Origin: Candidatus Zixiibacteriota bacterium
GTDB taxonomy: Bacteria; Zixibacteria; MSB-5A5; JAABVY01
Assembly: GCA_011777135.1 (NCBI GenBank)
Contig: JAABVY010000288.1
Location: 3,365-13,984, forward strand
Direction: 5' to 3'
DNA: 10,620 nucleotides
Shown here: positions 1 through 6,539 of the stretch, in pieces
How the letters are laid out: the number at the start of each line of letters is the position of its first letter
How positions within the stretch are numbered: the first letter of the stretch is position 1
The notes under the pieces: generated by a model
Databases searched by the model: none
Seen by the model: only the letters and a program-made list of their open reading frames with translations
Told to the model about the DNA's origin: nothing
Program-made: the position numbers and the translations under genes

Positions 1-603
1 GAGAAGAAGCTCATAATTGTATTGCCATTATCATTACTGATAATCTTCCTGATACTCTATTTCCAGTTCAAAAATGTACCGAACACGCTTTTGGTTTTCT
101 CAGGTATATTTGTCGCCTGGGCGGGCGGTTTTATGATGCTCTGGTTCTACGGTCAGGATTGGTTCCTCAACTTCTCGCTTTTCGGTGTTGATTTTCGCGA
201 GCTCTTCCAGGTACGTGAGTACAATCTTTCTGTTGCTGTCTGGGTTGGATTTCTGGCCCTGTTTGGAATCGCCACCGACAACGGAGTGATAGTGGCGACC
301 TACCTGCGTCAGGTATTCGATAAAAGAAAGCCTGTGACAGTAAGTGAAATCCGGGAAGCGACTGTAGAAGCGGCCCAACGGAGAATCCGTCCGGCATTGA
401 TGACTGCAGGCACTACCATACTTGCCCTGATACCTGTGCTGACTTCAACCGGGAAAGGCTCGGATATTATGGTTCCCATGGCGATACCGTCATTCGGCGG
501 AATGACGGTGGTTCTGATCACAGTATTTGTGGTGCCGGTATTATACAGTGCGATTGCCGAAAGAAAGGCGAGAAAATTGCTGAAATCCGGGACTTCCTCA
601 TAA
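1..603 (+). CDS. Heavy-metal RND efflux pump, inner-membrane subunit (CusA/CzcA family), C-terminal part
   Basis: The last 200 residues of a proton-driven RND transporter that moves metal ions or similar substrates out through a tripartite envelope complex. The reading frame is open from base 1, so the start lies outside the window. Five membrane segments, corresponding to TM8-TM12, can be seen: LIIVLPLSLLIIF near the start, TLLVFSGIFVAW, VAVWVGFLALFGIATDNGVI, LMTAGTTILALIPVL, and GGMTVVLITVFVVPVLY near the end. The motifs NLSVAVWVGFLALFG, RRIRPALMTAGTT and GKGSDIMVPMAIPSFGGM are typical of the heavy-metal (HME) RND branch. Between TM9 and TM10 there is an extra loop of about 20 residues (roughly residues 50-70 of the fragment) compared with E. 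coli CusA as I remember it; I believe FCB-group homologues share it. Copper/silver rather than zinc/cobalt is inferred from the Met-rich genes downstream. The family call is secure; the substrate is not. Confidence 0.93.
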   Translation, partial: EKKLIIVLPLSLLIIFLILYFQFKNVPNTLLVFSGIFVAWAGGFMMLWFYGQDWFLNFSLFGVDFRELFQVREYNLSVAVWVGFLALFGIATDNGVIVATYLRQVFDKRKPVTVSEIREATVEAAQRRIRPALMTAGTTILALIPVLTSTGKGSDIMVPMAIPSFGGMTVVLITVFVVPVLYSAIAERKARKLLKSGTSS

Positions 604-634
604 TTATTTAGATGGAACGAGGGAGTGATTTCTT

Positions 635-721
635 ATGTTTTACCTAACGAGTAAAAAACACTTCACATCAGAGCTTGCAGCACAAAGCTTTGAACAATAT
701 CAAAAAAGGAGGATGCGATGA
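635..721 (+). CDS. Possible 28-residue leader ORF coupled to the Met-rich gene
   Basis: A short frame beginning MFYLTSKKHF and ending QYQKRRMR. It has a plausible ribosome site (GAGGGAG at 619-625, about 9 bases before the ATG). Its TGA stop (719-721) overlaps the ATG (718-720) of the next gene in an ATGA junction, the usual geometry of translational coupling. It also reads through the strong AAGGAGG site of that gene. The peptide is basic (about six Lys/Arg), has no membrane segment and resembles nothing I know. It fills most of the 114-base gap after the RND pump. It may be a real leader peptide or chance; conservation of the frame in relatives would decide. Confidence 0.3.
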   Translation: MFYLTSKKHFTSELAAQSFEQYQKRRMR

Positions 722-1140
722 GACGGCAATTTACTTTCGGCATATTTTTGGGGGTGGTGCTTTTGATGCTGTTCGCGCTTGGAACCGCCCAGAAAGGCAT
801 GCACGGCGATGACAAAGGACAGCATATGATGATGTCCGATGATTCCATGATGATGAGCCAGCAGAATATGATGAAAAACATGGCTCATCAGTCTGAAACC
901 ATGATGAATAATTTTGAAAAAATGCAGCAGCATTTCAATACCATGATGGGCATGGAAGACTGCACTGCACTAAGAGACGAAATGGGCCAGCATCAGAAGA
1001 TGATGCAGAATATGCATCAGATGATGGCTGATCATAATCAAATGGGTCAAAAGATGATGCAGATGATGGGCGGGCAGATGTCCGAGCAGTCGAAGATGCA
1101 GATGGAATCGGGCGAAAAGACAAAGGATGATTCTAAATAA
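718..1140 (+). CDS. Exported methionine-rich protein, probable periplasmic metal-binding protein
   Basis: A 140-residue protein with an N-terminal signal peptide: RRQ, then a hydrophobic stretch FGIFLGVVLLMLFALG, with likely cleavage near TAQ (about residue 25). The mature part has about 30 methionines and 7 histidines in about 115 residues, in runs such as QHMMMSDDSMMM, MMQNMHQMM and MMQMMGGQM, plus a single Cys in MEDCTALRDE. The spacing suggests one long amphipathic, perhaps coiled, helix; the tail is polar. Clusters of Met and His thioether/imidazole ligands are known from copper- and silver-binding periplasmic proteins, so a Cu(I)/Ag(I) buffer feeding the RND pump upstream is a reasonable inference. 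I recognise no named family. The start is supported by AAGGAGG at 706-712 and the signal peptide. The gap from the pump is 114 bases, in the same direction, so an operon is likely. Confidence 0.82.
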   Translation: MRRQFTFGIFLGVVLLMLFALGTAQKGMHGDDKGQHMMMSDDSMMMSQQNMMKNMAHQSETMMNNFEKMQQHFNTMMGMEDCTALRDEMGQHQKMMQNMHQMMADHNQMGQKMMQMMGGQMSEQSKMQMESGEKTKDDSK

Positions 1141-1217
1141 ATTGAACCATGACGGAAAGCCGGGCAGGCCGATATTTGACTTTCGAGCTGCCCTTTCATA
1201 ATCAAAGGCGGTGCGGC

Positions 1218-1436
1218 ATGTTTGGCTATGATCATATGGCATACGGAGGTCTCTGGATGATTATATTTTGGATTTTGGTGGTAATCGGCATAGTGTTCCT
1301 GATAAAATACACCGTTGACAGGACTTCATCCAGATCGGAAGAACCGTCAGCGATGGATGTTTTGAAGAGACGCTATGCTTCCGGCGAGATCTCCAAAGAA
1401 GAATATGAAGAGAAGAAAAAAGAGTTAATAAGCTGA
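1218..1436 (+). CDS. Small membrane protein with C-terminal SHOCT domain
   Basis: A 72-residue protein. Residues 1-13 (MFGYDHMAYGGLW) are followed by one transmembrane helix (about 14-32, MIIFWILVVIGIVFLIKYT), a short linker, and a C-terminal helix pair DVLKRRYASGEISKEEYEEKKKELI that is a clear match to the SHOCT domain (short C-terminal domain; the pattern is L+ +RYA.GEI..EEYE..K..L). SHOCT proteins have no settled function; they often sit at the membrane and may mediate oligomerisation. The start at 1218 was chosen because AAAGGCGG lies 6 bases upstream and because membrane SHOCT proteins typically begin just before the helix. A longer reading from the ATG at 1149 would add 23 residues but has no ribosome site. 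It lies 77 bases after the Met-rich gene and 48 before the lipoprotein, so probably the same operon. Family call firm, role unknown. Confidence 0.85.
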   Translation: MFGYDHMAYGGLWMIIFWILVVIGIVFLIKYTVDRTSSRSEEPSAMDVLKRRYASGEISKEEYEEKKKELIS

Positions 1437-1484
1437 AGTTCATTTACATACATTCTAAATAGAGAATAAGCACAGGAGAGACTT

Positions 1485-2033
1485 ATGAAAAATGCAGCGC
1501 TTATTATTGGAGGTCTGGCAGTCATAATCTTGTTGGTAGCCTCCTGCAGCGATGATTCACCGGGGGAAAGTTCTAATTTGAATCCGGAACTTTTGAGAAT
1601 AACACCGGCCGAGGGAGCCTCCTCAGTACCCACCGAAACATCGATTCATATGGCATTCAATATGCCCATGGATACCCAGTCGGTCAGAATGTACTCATAT
1701 TTTTCCGGCGGAGAACCGATGCATGAGTGGATGGATTCGCTCGATCATTACGGTGGTATGGGTCATATGAATATGAACCGCATGGACCATATGATTGTCT
1801 GGATAGATTCAATTGAATGGGGCGGCAAATTTCACTGGAATAAAAACCTCGACAGTTGTGAATTCATGCCAGATTCCGCACTGCATTATGGAACCGATTA
1901 TATGATAATGTTTAATGAAAATGGCATCATGGGACATAATCGTATGGGCATGCACATGGGTCATGATGACGCAGGCTATCACTATTACCATTTTCATACC
2001 GAAGACAGGCCAGCTGCAGGTTCGGGTTTTTGA
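1485..2033 (+). CDS. His/Met-rich lipoprotein with bacterial Ig-like (Big_5/SbsA-type) domain
   Basis: A 182-residue lipoprotein. The signal sequence (residues 1-20) ends in the lipobox VAS-C, with Cys21 as the lipidation site, followed by CSDDSPGESS, an acidic linker. From about residue 36, LLRITPAEGASSVPTETSIH and MAFNMPMDTQSV match the opening strands of the Big_5 Ig-like fold, and GTDYMIMFNENG (136-147) matches its closing strands. Two metal-ligand-rich insertions stand out: about 88-103 (HYGGMGHMNMNRMDHM) and about 149-171 (MGHNRMGMHMGHDDAGYHYYHFH). The Ig-like frame may therefore display Met/His sites for copper or silver in the way CopC-type beta proteins do, but this is inference; no known CopC signature is present. 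The ribosome site is AGGAGAG, about 6 bases before the ATG. It is the last gene of the metal cluster. The ending FHTEDRPAAGSGF is intact, with no sign of a frameshift. Confidence 0.82.
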   Translation: MKNAALIIGGLAVIILLVASCSDDSPGESSNLNPELLRITPAEGASSVPTETSIHMAFNMPMDTQSVRMYSYFSGGEPMHEWMDSLDHYGGMGHMNMNRMDHMIVWIDSIEWGGKFHWNKNLDSCEFMPDSALHYGTDYMIMFNENGIMGHNRMGMHMGHDDAGYHYYHFHTEDRPAAGSGF

Positions 2034-2059
2034 CATCATTGGCTGGTGAATTGTTTAAA
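2030..2059 (+). promoter_or_regulatory. Candidate sigma-70 promoter for the secreted FlgD-like gene
   Basis: A perfect -35 hexamer TTGACA (2030-2035) overlaps the lipoprotein stop codon and is followed after 18 bases by TTTAAA (2054-2059). An alternative -10, a perfect TATAAT at 2079-2084, lies further on but has only a weak -35 at normal spacing. Either would start transcription in the 120-base gap before the 2157 gene and separate it from the metal cluster. Confidence 0.4.
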
Positions 2060-2156
2060 TAACACGGTTTTCCTTTAATATAATTTGCAGTTGTCTTTTG
2101 CGCGGAAAACCTTAAATTTATTAAAGATCATCAAATCAGCACCAGGAGTTAATAAA

Positions 2157-2696
2157 ATGAAAGTGATGGTGCCTTTCATTGCGGCTCTGATTCTTATCAG
2201 CAGCACTGGCAACATCTTTGCCAGAGAGAATCCGGATCCACCGGTAGATAAAATTGAAGGAGTTGAAACTCGGGCCGGAAGAACCGGGACAGCCGCTGGC
2301 TCAGGAGAGCCTTTTAAAGTGGAATCACAGAATCCCGGGAACGGCGAATATACCAAAGTAAATCCTGAAGAAATGGCCGAGATGCTGGCGGAGAAAGCAG
2401 GGAAGGAAAACCGGGACTTCCAGATCCTCCTGCCGCAAAATTATCCCAATCCCTTCAACTCAAGTACCGTGATTAAATACAGTCTCCCGGCAGAGGCCTA
2501 TGTCTATATTGCGGTCTATAACATTTTCGGCCAGAAGGTCAGGATAATCAAGGATGAGATTGATTATCCGGGGGATTACGAGGTTACCTGGAACGGTCGT
2601 AACGAGGATGGCGCTCCTCTCTCAAGCGGAGTCTACTTCTATATCTTTGCCGCGGACAATTACTACACTGTCGGAAAAATGATTCATCTGAAGTAA
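2157..2696 (+). CDS. Secreted protein with C-terminal FlgD-like / type IX-sorting-like domain
   Basis: A 179-residue exported protein. The signal peptide covers residues 1-22 (KVMVPFIAALILISS, cleavage near IFA-RE). Residues 23-85 are polar and low in hydrophobics, probably disordered. Residues 88-179 form a complete FlgD-Ig/type IX secretion C-terminal-type module: FQILLPQNYPNPFNSST, then VIKYSLP, VYIAVYNIFGQKVRII, YEVTWNGRNEDGAPLSSGVY and a closing FAADNYYTVGKMIHLK strand. In FCB bacteria this module usually ends large secreted or surface enzymes. Here there is no cargo domain before it, only a short linker, so the protein may be a small surface protein or the remnant of a larger one. The start was set at the ATG preceded by AGGAG (2144-2148) and a clean signal peptide. 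It converges on the sigma-54 activator gene with a 21-base gap. Confidence 0.85.
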   Translation: MKVMVPFIAALILISSTGNIFARENPDPPVDKIEGVETRAGRTGTAAGSGEPFKVESQNPGNGEYTKVNPEEMAEMLAEKAGKENRDFQILLPQNYPNPFNSSTVIKYSLPAEAYVYIAVYNIFGQKVRIIKDEIDYPGDYEVTWNGRNEDGAPLSSGVYFYIFAADNYYTVGKMIHLK

Positions 2697-2717
2697 CAGT
2701 AGTCCAGTGCTGAATTT

Positions 2718-4067
2718 CTATTCTTCTCTGATGCCGTACTTCTTCATACGATATATCAATATATGCCTGGGTATCTGCAGCCGTTTGGCGGCCCGGGTCT
2801 GATTCCATCCAGTCTTTCTTAAAGCGTCGATAATTGCATTTTTTTCAGTTTCCTGCAGTGAGTCGTTACCGGCTTTCTCTTCGCCCGTTTTATAACCGTT
2901 GTCCGATCTTGTTTCAGGCGGAAGATCGGATGGTTTAATCTTACTGTTCTCTGCCAGAACTGCTATTCTCTTCAGCAGGTTTTTTAACTCGCGCACATTG
3001 CCGGGCCAGTCATATTCACTCAATTCCTTGAGAGCTTCAGGGTCTATGGATAGCTTTTTACTTTCAGAATACTCACTGAGAAAATGTTTCACCAGGAGCG
3101 GTATGTCTTCCCGTCGCCCGCGCAGCGGTGGTATGTTGATCGGAATGACGTTAAGACGATAATACAGGTCCTCTCTAAAATCACCCGCTTTCAGTTTTTT
3201 ATGCAGGTCCTGGTTGGTTGCAGCAAGTACTCTGATATCGACGGGTATAGGATCATTTGATCCCACAGGTTCCACAACCCTATTCTCCAGTACCCGCAAG
3301 AGCTTGGCCTGCAGCTCCATGCCCAAATCCCCTATCTCATCCAGAAAGATCGTGCCTCCATCGGCTAATTGAAACTTGCCGGTCTTGTTTTTCACCGCTC
3401 CTGTAAACGCTCCCGCGACATGCCCGAATAATTCGCTTTCCAGAAGGTCTTTGGGAATAGCGGCGCAGTTAACCGTTATCATAGGATTATCGGAGCGTTC
3501 GCTTTCCCGGTGAATGGCCCTGGCGATCAACTCCTTGCCGGTGCCGGATTCACCCGTTATCAGCACGGTTGTGTCGGTATTGGCCACCTTTCTGACGCTG
3601 TTGAAAATTTCCTGCATCGGCTTCGAGGCTGCAATTATATTGGAAAATGAATCCCTGTTTTTGAGCTCCTTCTTGAGCCTGAGGTTTTCGTCCAGAAGCC
3701 TGTGGTAATCCAGGGCCTTTTCGACCGTATGCATGAAATCATCCAGATCAAATGGCTTGGTAATATAGTCGTAGGCTCCCAGCTTCATTGCCTCAACCGC
3801 CATCTCAATCGTCCCGAAAGCGGTAATGAAAATCACCGGCAGGTCCGGCTTTATCTCCTGTGCGATCGTCAATAGATCCAAACCGTCCATACCCGGCATC
3901 TTGATATCAGAAATCAGAAGCACAAAGTCAGATTTCTTGAGATATTCAACAGCCTCTTCAGCGGTTTCCAGGGCAGTCGGTTTATAACCCTTCTTTTTTA
4001 GATTAAATTCAATGATCCTTCTAAGAGAAGCATCATCATCGACAACCAGTATTTTCTCGTCACTCAT
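2718..4067 (-). CDS. NtrC-type sigma-54-dependent response regulator
   Basis: A 449-residue transcription activator for sigma-54 RNA polymerase, intact in all three domains. Receiver (about 4-120): acidic pocket DDD at 10-12, phosphoacceptor Asp54 in LISDIKMPGMDG, Thr82 and Lys104. AAA+ domain (about 142-375): Walker A GESGTGKE (172-179), the sigma-54-contacting GAFTGA loop (219-224), Walker B TIFLDEIGDL, and the arginine-finger region REDLYYRLNVIP. C-terminal Fis-type helix-turn-helix (about 405-446): TGWNQTRAAKRLQIPRHIL. The start at 4067 (MSDEKILVVDD) was chosen because GGAG precedes it; an ATG 21 bases earlier lies inside the kinase gene. It overlaps the kinase stop by 8 bases, a mark of tight coupling. 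Its target promoter is not obvious; I found no convincing GG-N10-GC site in the intergenic regions here. Confidence 0.97.
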   Translation of the reverse strand: MSDEKILVVDDDASLRRIIEFNLKKKGYKPTALETAEEAVEYLKKSDFVLLISDIKMPGMDGLDLLTIAQEIKPDLPVIFITAFGTIEMAVEAMKLGAYDYITKPFDLDDFMHTVEKALDYHRLLDENLRLKKELKNRDSFSNIIAASKPMQEIFNSVRKVANTDTTVLITGESGTGKELIARAIHRESERSDNPMITVNCAAIPKDLLESELFGHVAGAFTGAVKNKTGKFQLADGGTIFLDEIGDLGMELQAKLLRVLENRVVEPVGSNDPIPVDIRVLAATNQDLHKKLKAGDFREDLYYRLNVIPINIPPLRGRREDIPLLVKHFLSEYSESKKLSIDPEALKELSEYDWPGNVRELKNLLKRIAVLAENSKIKPSDLPPETRSDNGYKTGEEKAGNDSLQETEKNAIIDALRKTGWNQTRAAKRLQIPRHILIYRMKKYGIREE

Positions 4068-5124
4068 ATTGATTCTCCGTCCCTTCAATCGGCAGTGATA
4101 TCCTGAATGTCGTGCCCTGGCCTTCAGTGCTTTTAGCTTCTATAGTCCCATTGTGTTCTTCGACTATGGCCTTAGTTGTTGCCAGACCCAGACCTGAACC
4201 GCGGCTTTTTGTGGTATAGAAGGGATCGAATATTTTATCCAGATCAGGTTCCGGGATACCGATACCATCATCACTTATAGTTATCACAGCAAAACCATTA
4301 TCACTAGTGCACTTAATTTCGATTTTACCTCCCTGCGGCATGGCCTGGAAGGAATTCAGTAATATATTAAGAAATACCTGGCGCAGTTTGTCCGGGTCCG
4401 CTTTGATCGCGGGCGCTTCATCAAAATCCGTCTTTATTTCAATATTGCTGTCACGCGCCTGATATTTGAGTTGCTTATGGGCTGAGTTCAGGATTTCCCG
4501 AAGATCGATATCGGAAAATCTGGCGGGGGACGGCCGGGCATAAGACAAGAAGTCCTTCACGACATAGTCGAGCCTGTCAGCTTCCTTTTCTATCATTTCG
4601 GCGAATTCATGCTTCTCTGCGTCGGAAAGCGAATCATCTTTCAATATCTGCGAGGCGCCTTTGATAGATCCTAATGGATTCTTTATCTCATGCGCAATAG
4701 AAGCGGTCATCTGGCCCATCATGGAAAGCCTCTGGGCCTGCTGAAGTTTTCGTTCAGCCTCTTCCTTTTTGCGTACGAATGACCTGTCTCTATCGACCAG
4801 AATTCCGGCCATACCGCCGATCGCCAGATAAAATGCGATCTCGGTGTATTCATTAATCAGATCCTCGGCTATGATCACCGGTTTGAGCTGAACGTATAAT
4901 ACCGCAAAAATTGAAATGACTACAGCGGTAGCTATACCTCCGCGGAGTCCAAACCAGACAGCCCCCAGAACAATCGGTATGTAGCAAAGACGCGCATGGA
5001 TTACATGTATAAGATGTGAATGTCCCAATACTCCTTCAAACAACAGGCCATAATAATGCAGTGTAAGTGTGGCTGCAGTAATCACAATTAAGAGTATCAG
5101 ATATGTTTTATTAGATTTAAACAT
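4060..5124 (-). CDS. Membrane sensor histidine kinase, partner of the NtrC-type regulator
   Basis: A 354-residue kinase. The N-terminal 110 residues hold about four membrane segments (around 7-25, 44-62, 63-80 and 95-110), including HLIHVIHARLCYIPIVLG followed by VWFGLRGG, which resembles membrane sensor regions of the ZraS/AtoS-like NtrC-partner kinases rather than a periplasmic sensor. A short coiled stretch RKKEEAERKLQQAQRL leads into the HisKA domain with phospho-acceptor His145 in ASIAHEIKNPLGSI. The HATPase_c domain has the N box (NILLNSFQAM, 253-262), G1 (DDGIGIP, 285-291), FDPFYTTK and G2 (GSGLGLA, 309-315). No PAS domain is present and the protein is short for the class, so the signal is probably sensed in or at the membrane. 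It has a weak ribosome site. It is co-transcribed with the regulator, whose ATG overlaps its stop. Confidence 0.95.
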   Translation of the reverse strand: MFKSNKTYLILLIVITAATLTLHYYGLLFEGVLGHSHLIHVIHARLCYIPIVLGAVWFGLRGGIATAVVISIFAVLYVQLKPVIIAEDLINEYTEIAFYLAIGGMAGILVDRDRSFVRKKEEAERKLQQAQRLSMMGQMTASIAHEIKNPLGSIKGASQILKDDSLSDAEKHEFAEMIEKEADRLDYVVKDFLSYARPSPARFSDIDLREILNSAHKQLKYQARDSNIEIKTDFDEAPAIKADPDKLRQVFLNILLNSFQAMPQGGKIEIKCTSDNGFAVITISDDGIGIPEPDLDKIFDPFYTTKSRGSGLGLATTKAIVEEHNGTIEAKSTEGQGTTFRISLPIEGTENQYE

Positions 5125-5272
5125 GGATTAATCTTTATTTAAAAGCTCAACATTATTGTAGAATATTCAACAATATTAGCTTGAAAAAGTTCTACACTTT
5201 TTCTTCAATATTTTTCAAAGTATTGTTGTGAAATAAGTTATGAATAATTTGTTTGAGCCCAAAACGCCGATA
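5125..5272. other. AT-rich intergenic region with overlapping inverted repeats
   Basis: This 148-base gap separates the channel gene from the kinase gene on the - strand. It is much richer in A/T than its surroundings. It contains an outer imperfect dyad (CAACAATATT at 5168-5177 against AGTATTGTTG at 5219-5228), which continues inward as TTGAAAAA (5181-5188) against TTTTTCAA (5211-5218). A competing inner perfect hairpin has GAAAAAGT (5183-5190) and ACTTTTTC (5196-5203) with a five-base loop. The outer and inner helices share the same left arm, so only one can form at a time. It presumably carries the promoter of the two-component operon and may be an operator or attenuator; no U-run follows that would make it a standard terminator. 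Confidence 0.55.
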
Positions 5273-6379
5273 TTATTTGCCCATGTATATATCCAGGAGC
5301 GCATCCCATTCCGGCTGTGTAATTTCACGCAATAGAATAATGTTTATATCCTCTCGCAGAGGATTCCCATCGGTAAGAGCAATCCCGTAATCCTGGCGCA
5401 GGAAAGTCGAGGGCAATGTTTTCAGTTTGCCCCTAAAGTTGGTGTTTATCAGATATTTCAGAATAGGAGCATCATAAACAAATGCATCTATCTCGCCCTC
5501 AGCCACCGCCTCTAGGCCTTCCTTTGGGCTTTCAAAGGTATTGAAGTTGATGTTATTGTTCTGGAGATATTTCTCGCTGGTTGAACTGGCAATTGTCCCG
5601 ACTTCAACCCGAGGCAAATCCTCCGGTCCGCTGATTTTGGCCTCAAGTTGAGAAACTGTGAGGGCTGAGGCAATAGCTGCGGTGAGACTGGATATAATTA
5701 TTATGGCGGCGAACATCCAGATCAAGGCCACAACCCGTCCTCCGACTGTTTTGGGGGCCTTGTCACCATAGCCGACGGTTGTCATGGTAACCGCTGACCA
5801 CCAGAATCCGGAACCGATACCCTTTCCAATTCCTCCACCGAATTGCTCGGCATTTCTTTTTCTTTCAAAGGCCCAGACCAGGAATCCTGTGACGAGCAGA
5901 ATGAAGATTAATATTCCAACCACTCGCAGGAATTGAGAGGAGAGTAGTCCTTCGGCCACATTGATGAAGCTCGCCCCCGGCGCCGCAGATGATGCTATTG
6001 TGAGACCGCCGCTGTAGAACGGATGGGAGAAATCGAATTTTTGCTCGCGCTCTGAATTAATAGTGAGGGCGGAGACCACCAGGTCGAGGGAACCATCCTC
6101 GAACCCATTCAGTAAACCCTCAAGATCTCGCTCCTCGAACTCATATTCAAGCTCAAGATCAGAAGCGATAGTCCGCCAGAGTTCGATACTGATACCATAC
6201 CACGATCCGTCCTCAGCTTTCATAGCGAAAGGCGCAGTTGGTTTGGTGCCGATGATTAGTTTTTCGCCCTCAGCTTCCTGGCATAAAGCTGCAGCTGAAT
6301 GAATTAATGAGATCGATATGGCCAGGAGTATGATTGTCAACAGATCAGACGGATTTGGTTTATTACCTGGATTAGTCAT
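5273..6379 (-). CDS. GluR0-like ionotropic glutamate receptor: ligand-gated potassium channel
   Basis: A 368-residue membrane protein with the prokaryotic glutamate-receptor layout. Signal peptide (about 1-33), then the first lobe of an SBP_bac_3 amino-acid-binding fold (about 39-137: EKLIIGTKPTAPFAM, GISIELWRTIA, SALTINSEREQKFDFSHPFYSGG). The fold is interrupted by TM1 (about 153-171), a re-entrant pore with the potassium selectivity filter TVGYGD (201-206), and TM2 (about 214-240, ending SSLTAAIASALTV, the counterpart of the SYTANLAAF gating motif). The second binding lobe follows (about 248-368). Arg111 in INSER is the likely ligand-carboxylate Arg, and Asp303 in VYDAPIL the likely amino-group ligand, by analogy with the family. 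Binding of an amino acid in the periplasm should open a potassium pore. A good ribosome site (GGGGAGG) precedes the ATG. It lies between groEL and the two-component genes on the same strand. Ligand unknown. Confidence 0.93.
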   Translation of the reverse strand: MTNPGNKPNPSDLLTIILLAISISLIHSAAALCQEAEGEKLIIGTKPTAPFAMKAEDGSWYGISIELWRTIASDLELEYEFEERDLEGLLNGFEDGSLDLVVSALTINSEREQKFDFSHPFYSGGLTIASSAAPGASFINVAEGLLSSQFLRVVGILIFILLVTGFLVWAFERKRNAEQFGGGIGKGIGSGFWWSAVTMTTVGYGDKAPKTVGGRVVALIWMFAAIIIISSLTAAIASALTVSQLEAKISGPEDLPRVEVGTIASSTSEKYLQNNNINFNTFESPKEGLEAVAEGEIDAFVYDAPILKYLINTNFRGKLKTLPSTFLRQDYGIALTDGNPLREDINIILLREITQPEWDALLDIYMGK

Positions 6380-6469
6380 TAAAGCCTCCCCGATTTATTG
6401 ATATTTGGCTTGCAGCTTACGGTACTTAAAACAACTTAATCGCACAAGATTTTTCTCAATGCAGCAATC

Positions 6470-6504
6470 CAACAAAACAAAAGCCCGGCACAGAAAGCCG
6501 GGCC
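6470..6504 (-). terminator. Intrinsic terminator of groESL
   Basis: On the - strand the sequence forms a perfect seven-pair stem GCCCGGC / GCCGGGC (arms 6497-6503 and 6483-6489) with a seven-base loop, followed by a T-rich tract (TTTTGTTTTGTTGG, 6469-6482). It lies 37 bases past the groEL stop and 90 bases before the channel gene, so it should insulate that gene from heat-shock transcription. Confidence 0.85.
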
Positions 6505-6539
6505 TGAGTAGTTACCTGATTATTATGCTATATTTAGAA

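Noticed and set aside
820..1080. ATG-rich low-complexity sequence that could pass for a tandem DNA repeat
   Set aside because: The pattern comes from clustered methionine codons in a coding frame; there is no regular repeat unit.
1149..1217. Longer N-terminus for the SHOCT protein
   Set aside because: No ribosome site before the ATG at 1149 and the added residues do not resemble the family; the ATG at 1218 has both.
6281..6379. Lipobox in the glutamate-receptor-like channel (AALC near residue 33)
   Set aside because: Leu at the -1 position does not fit the lipobox, where Gly, Ala or Ser is expected; an ordinary signal peptide is more likely.
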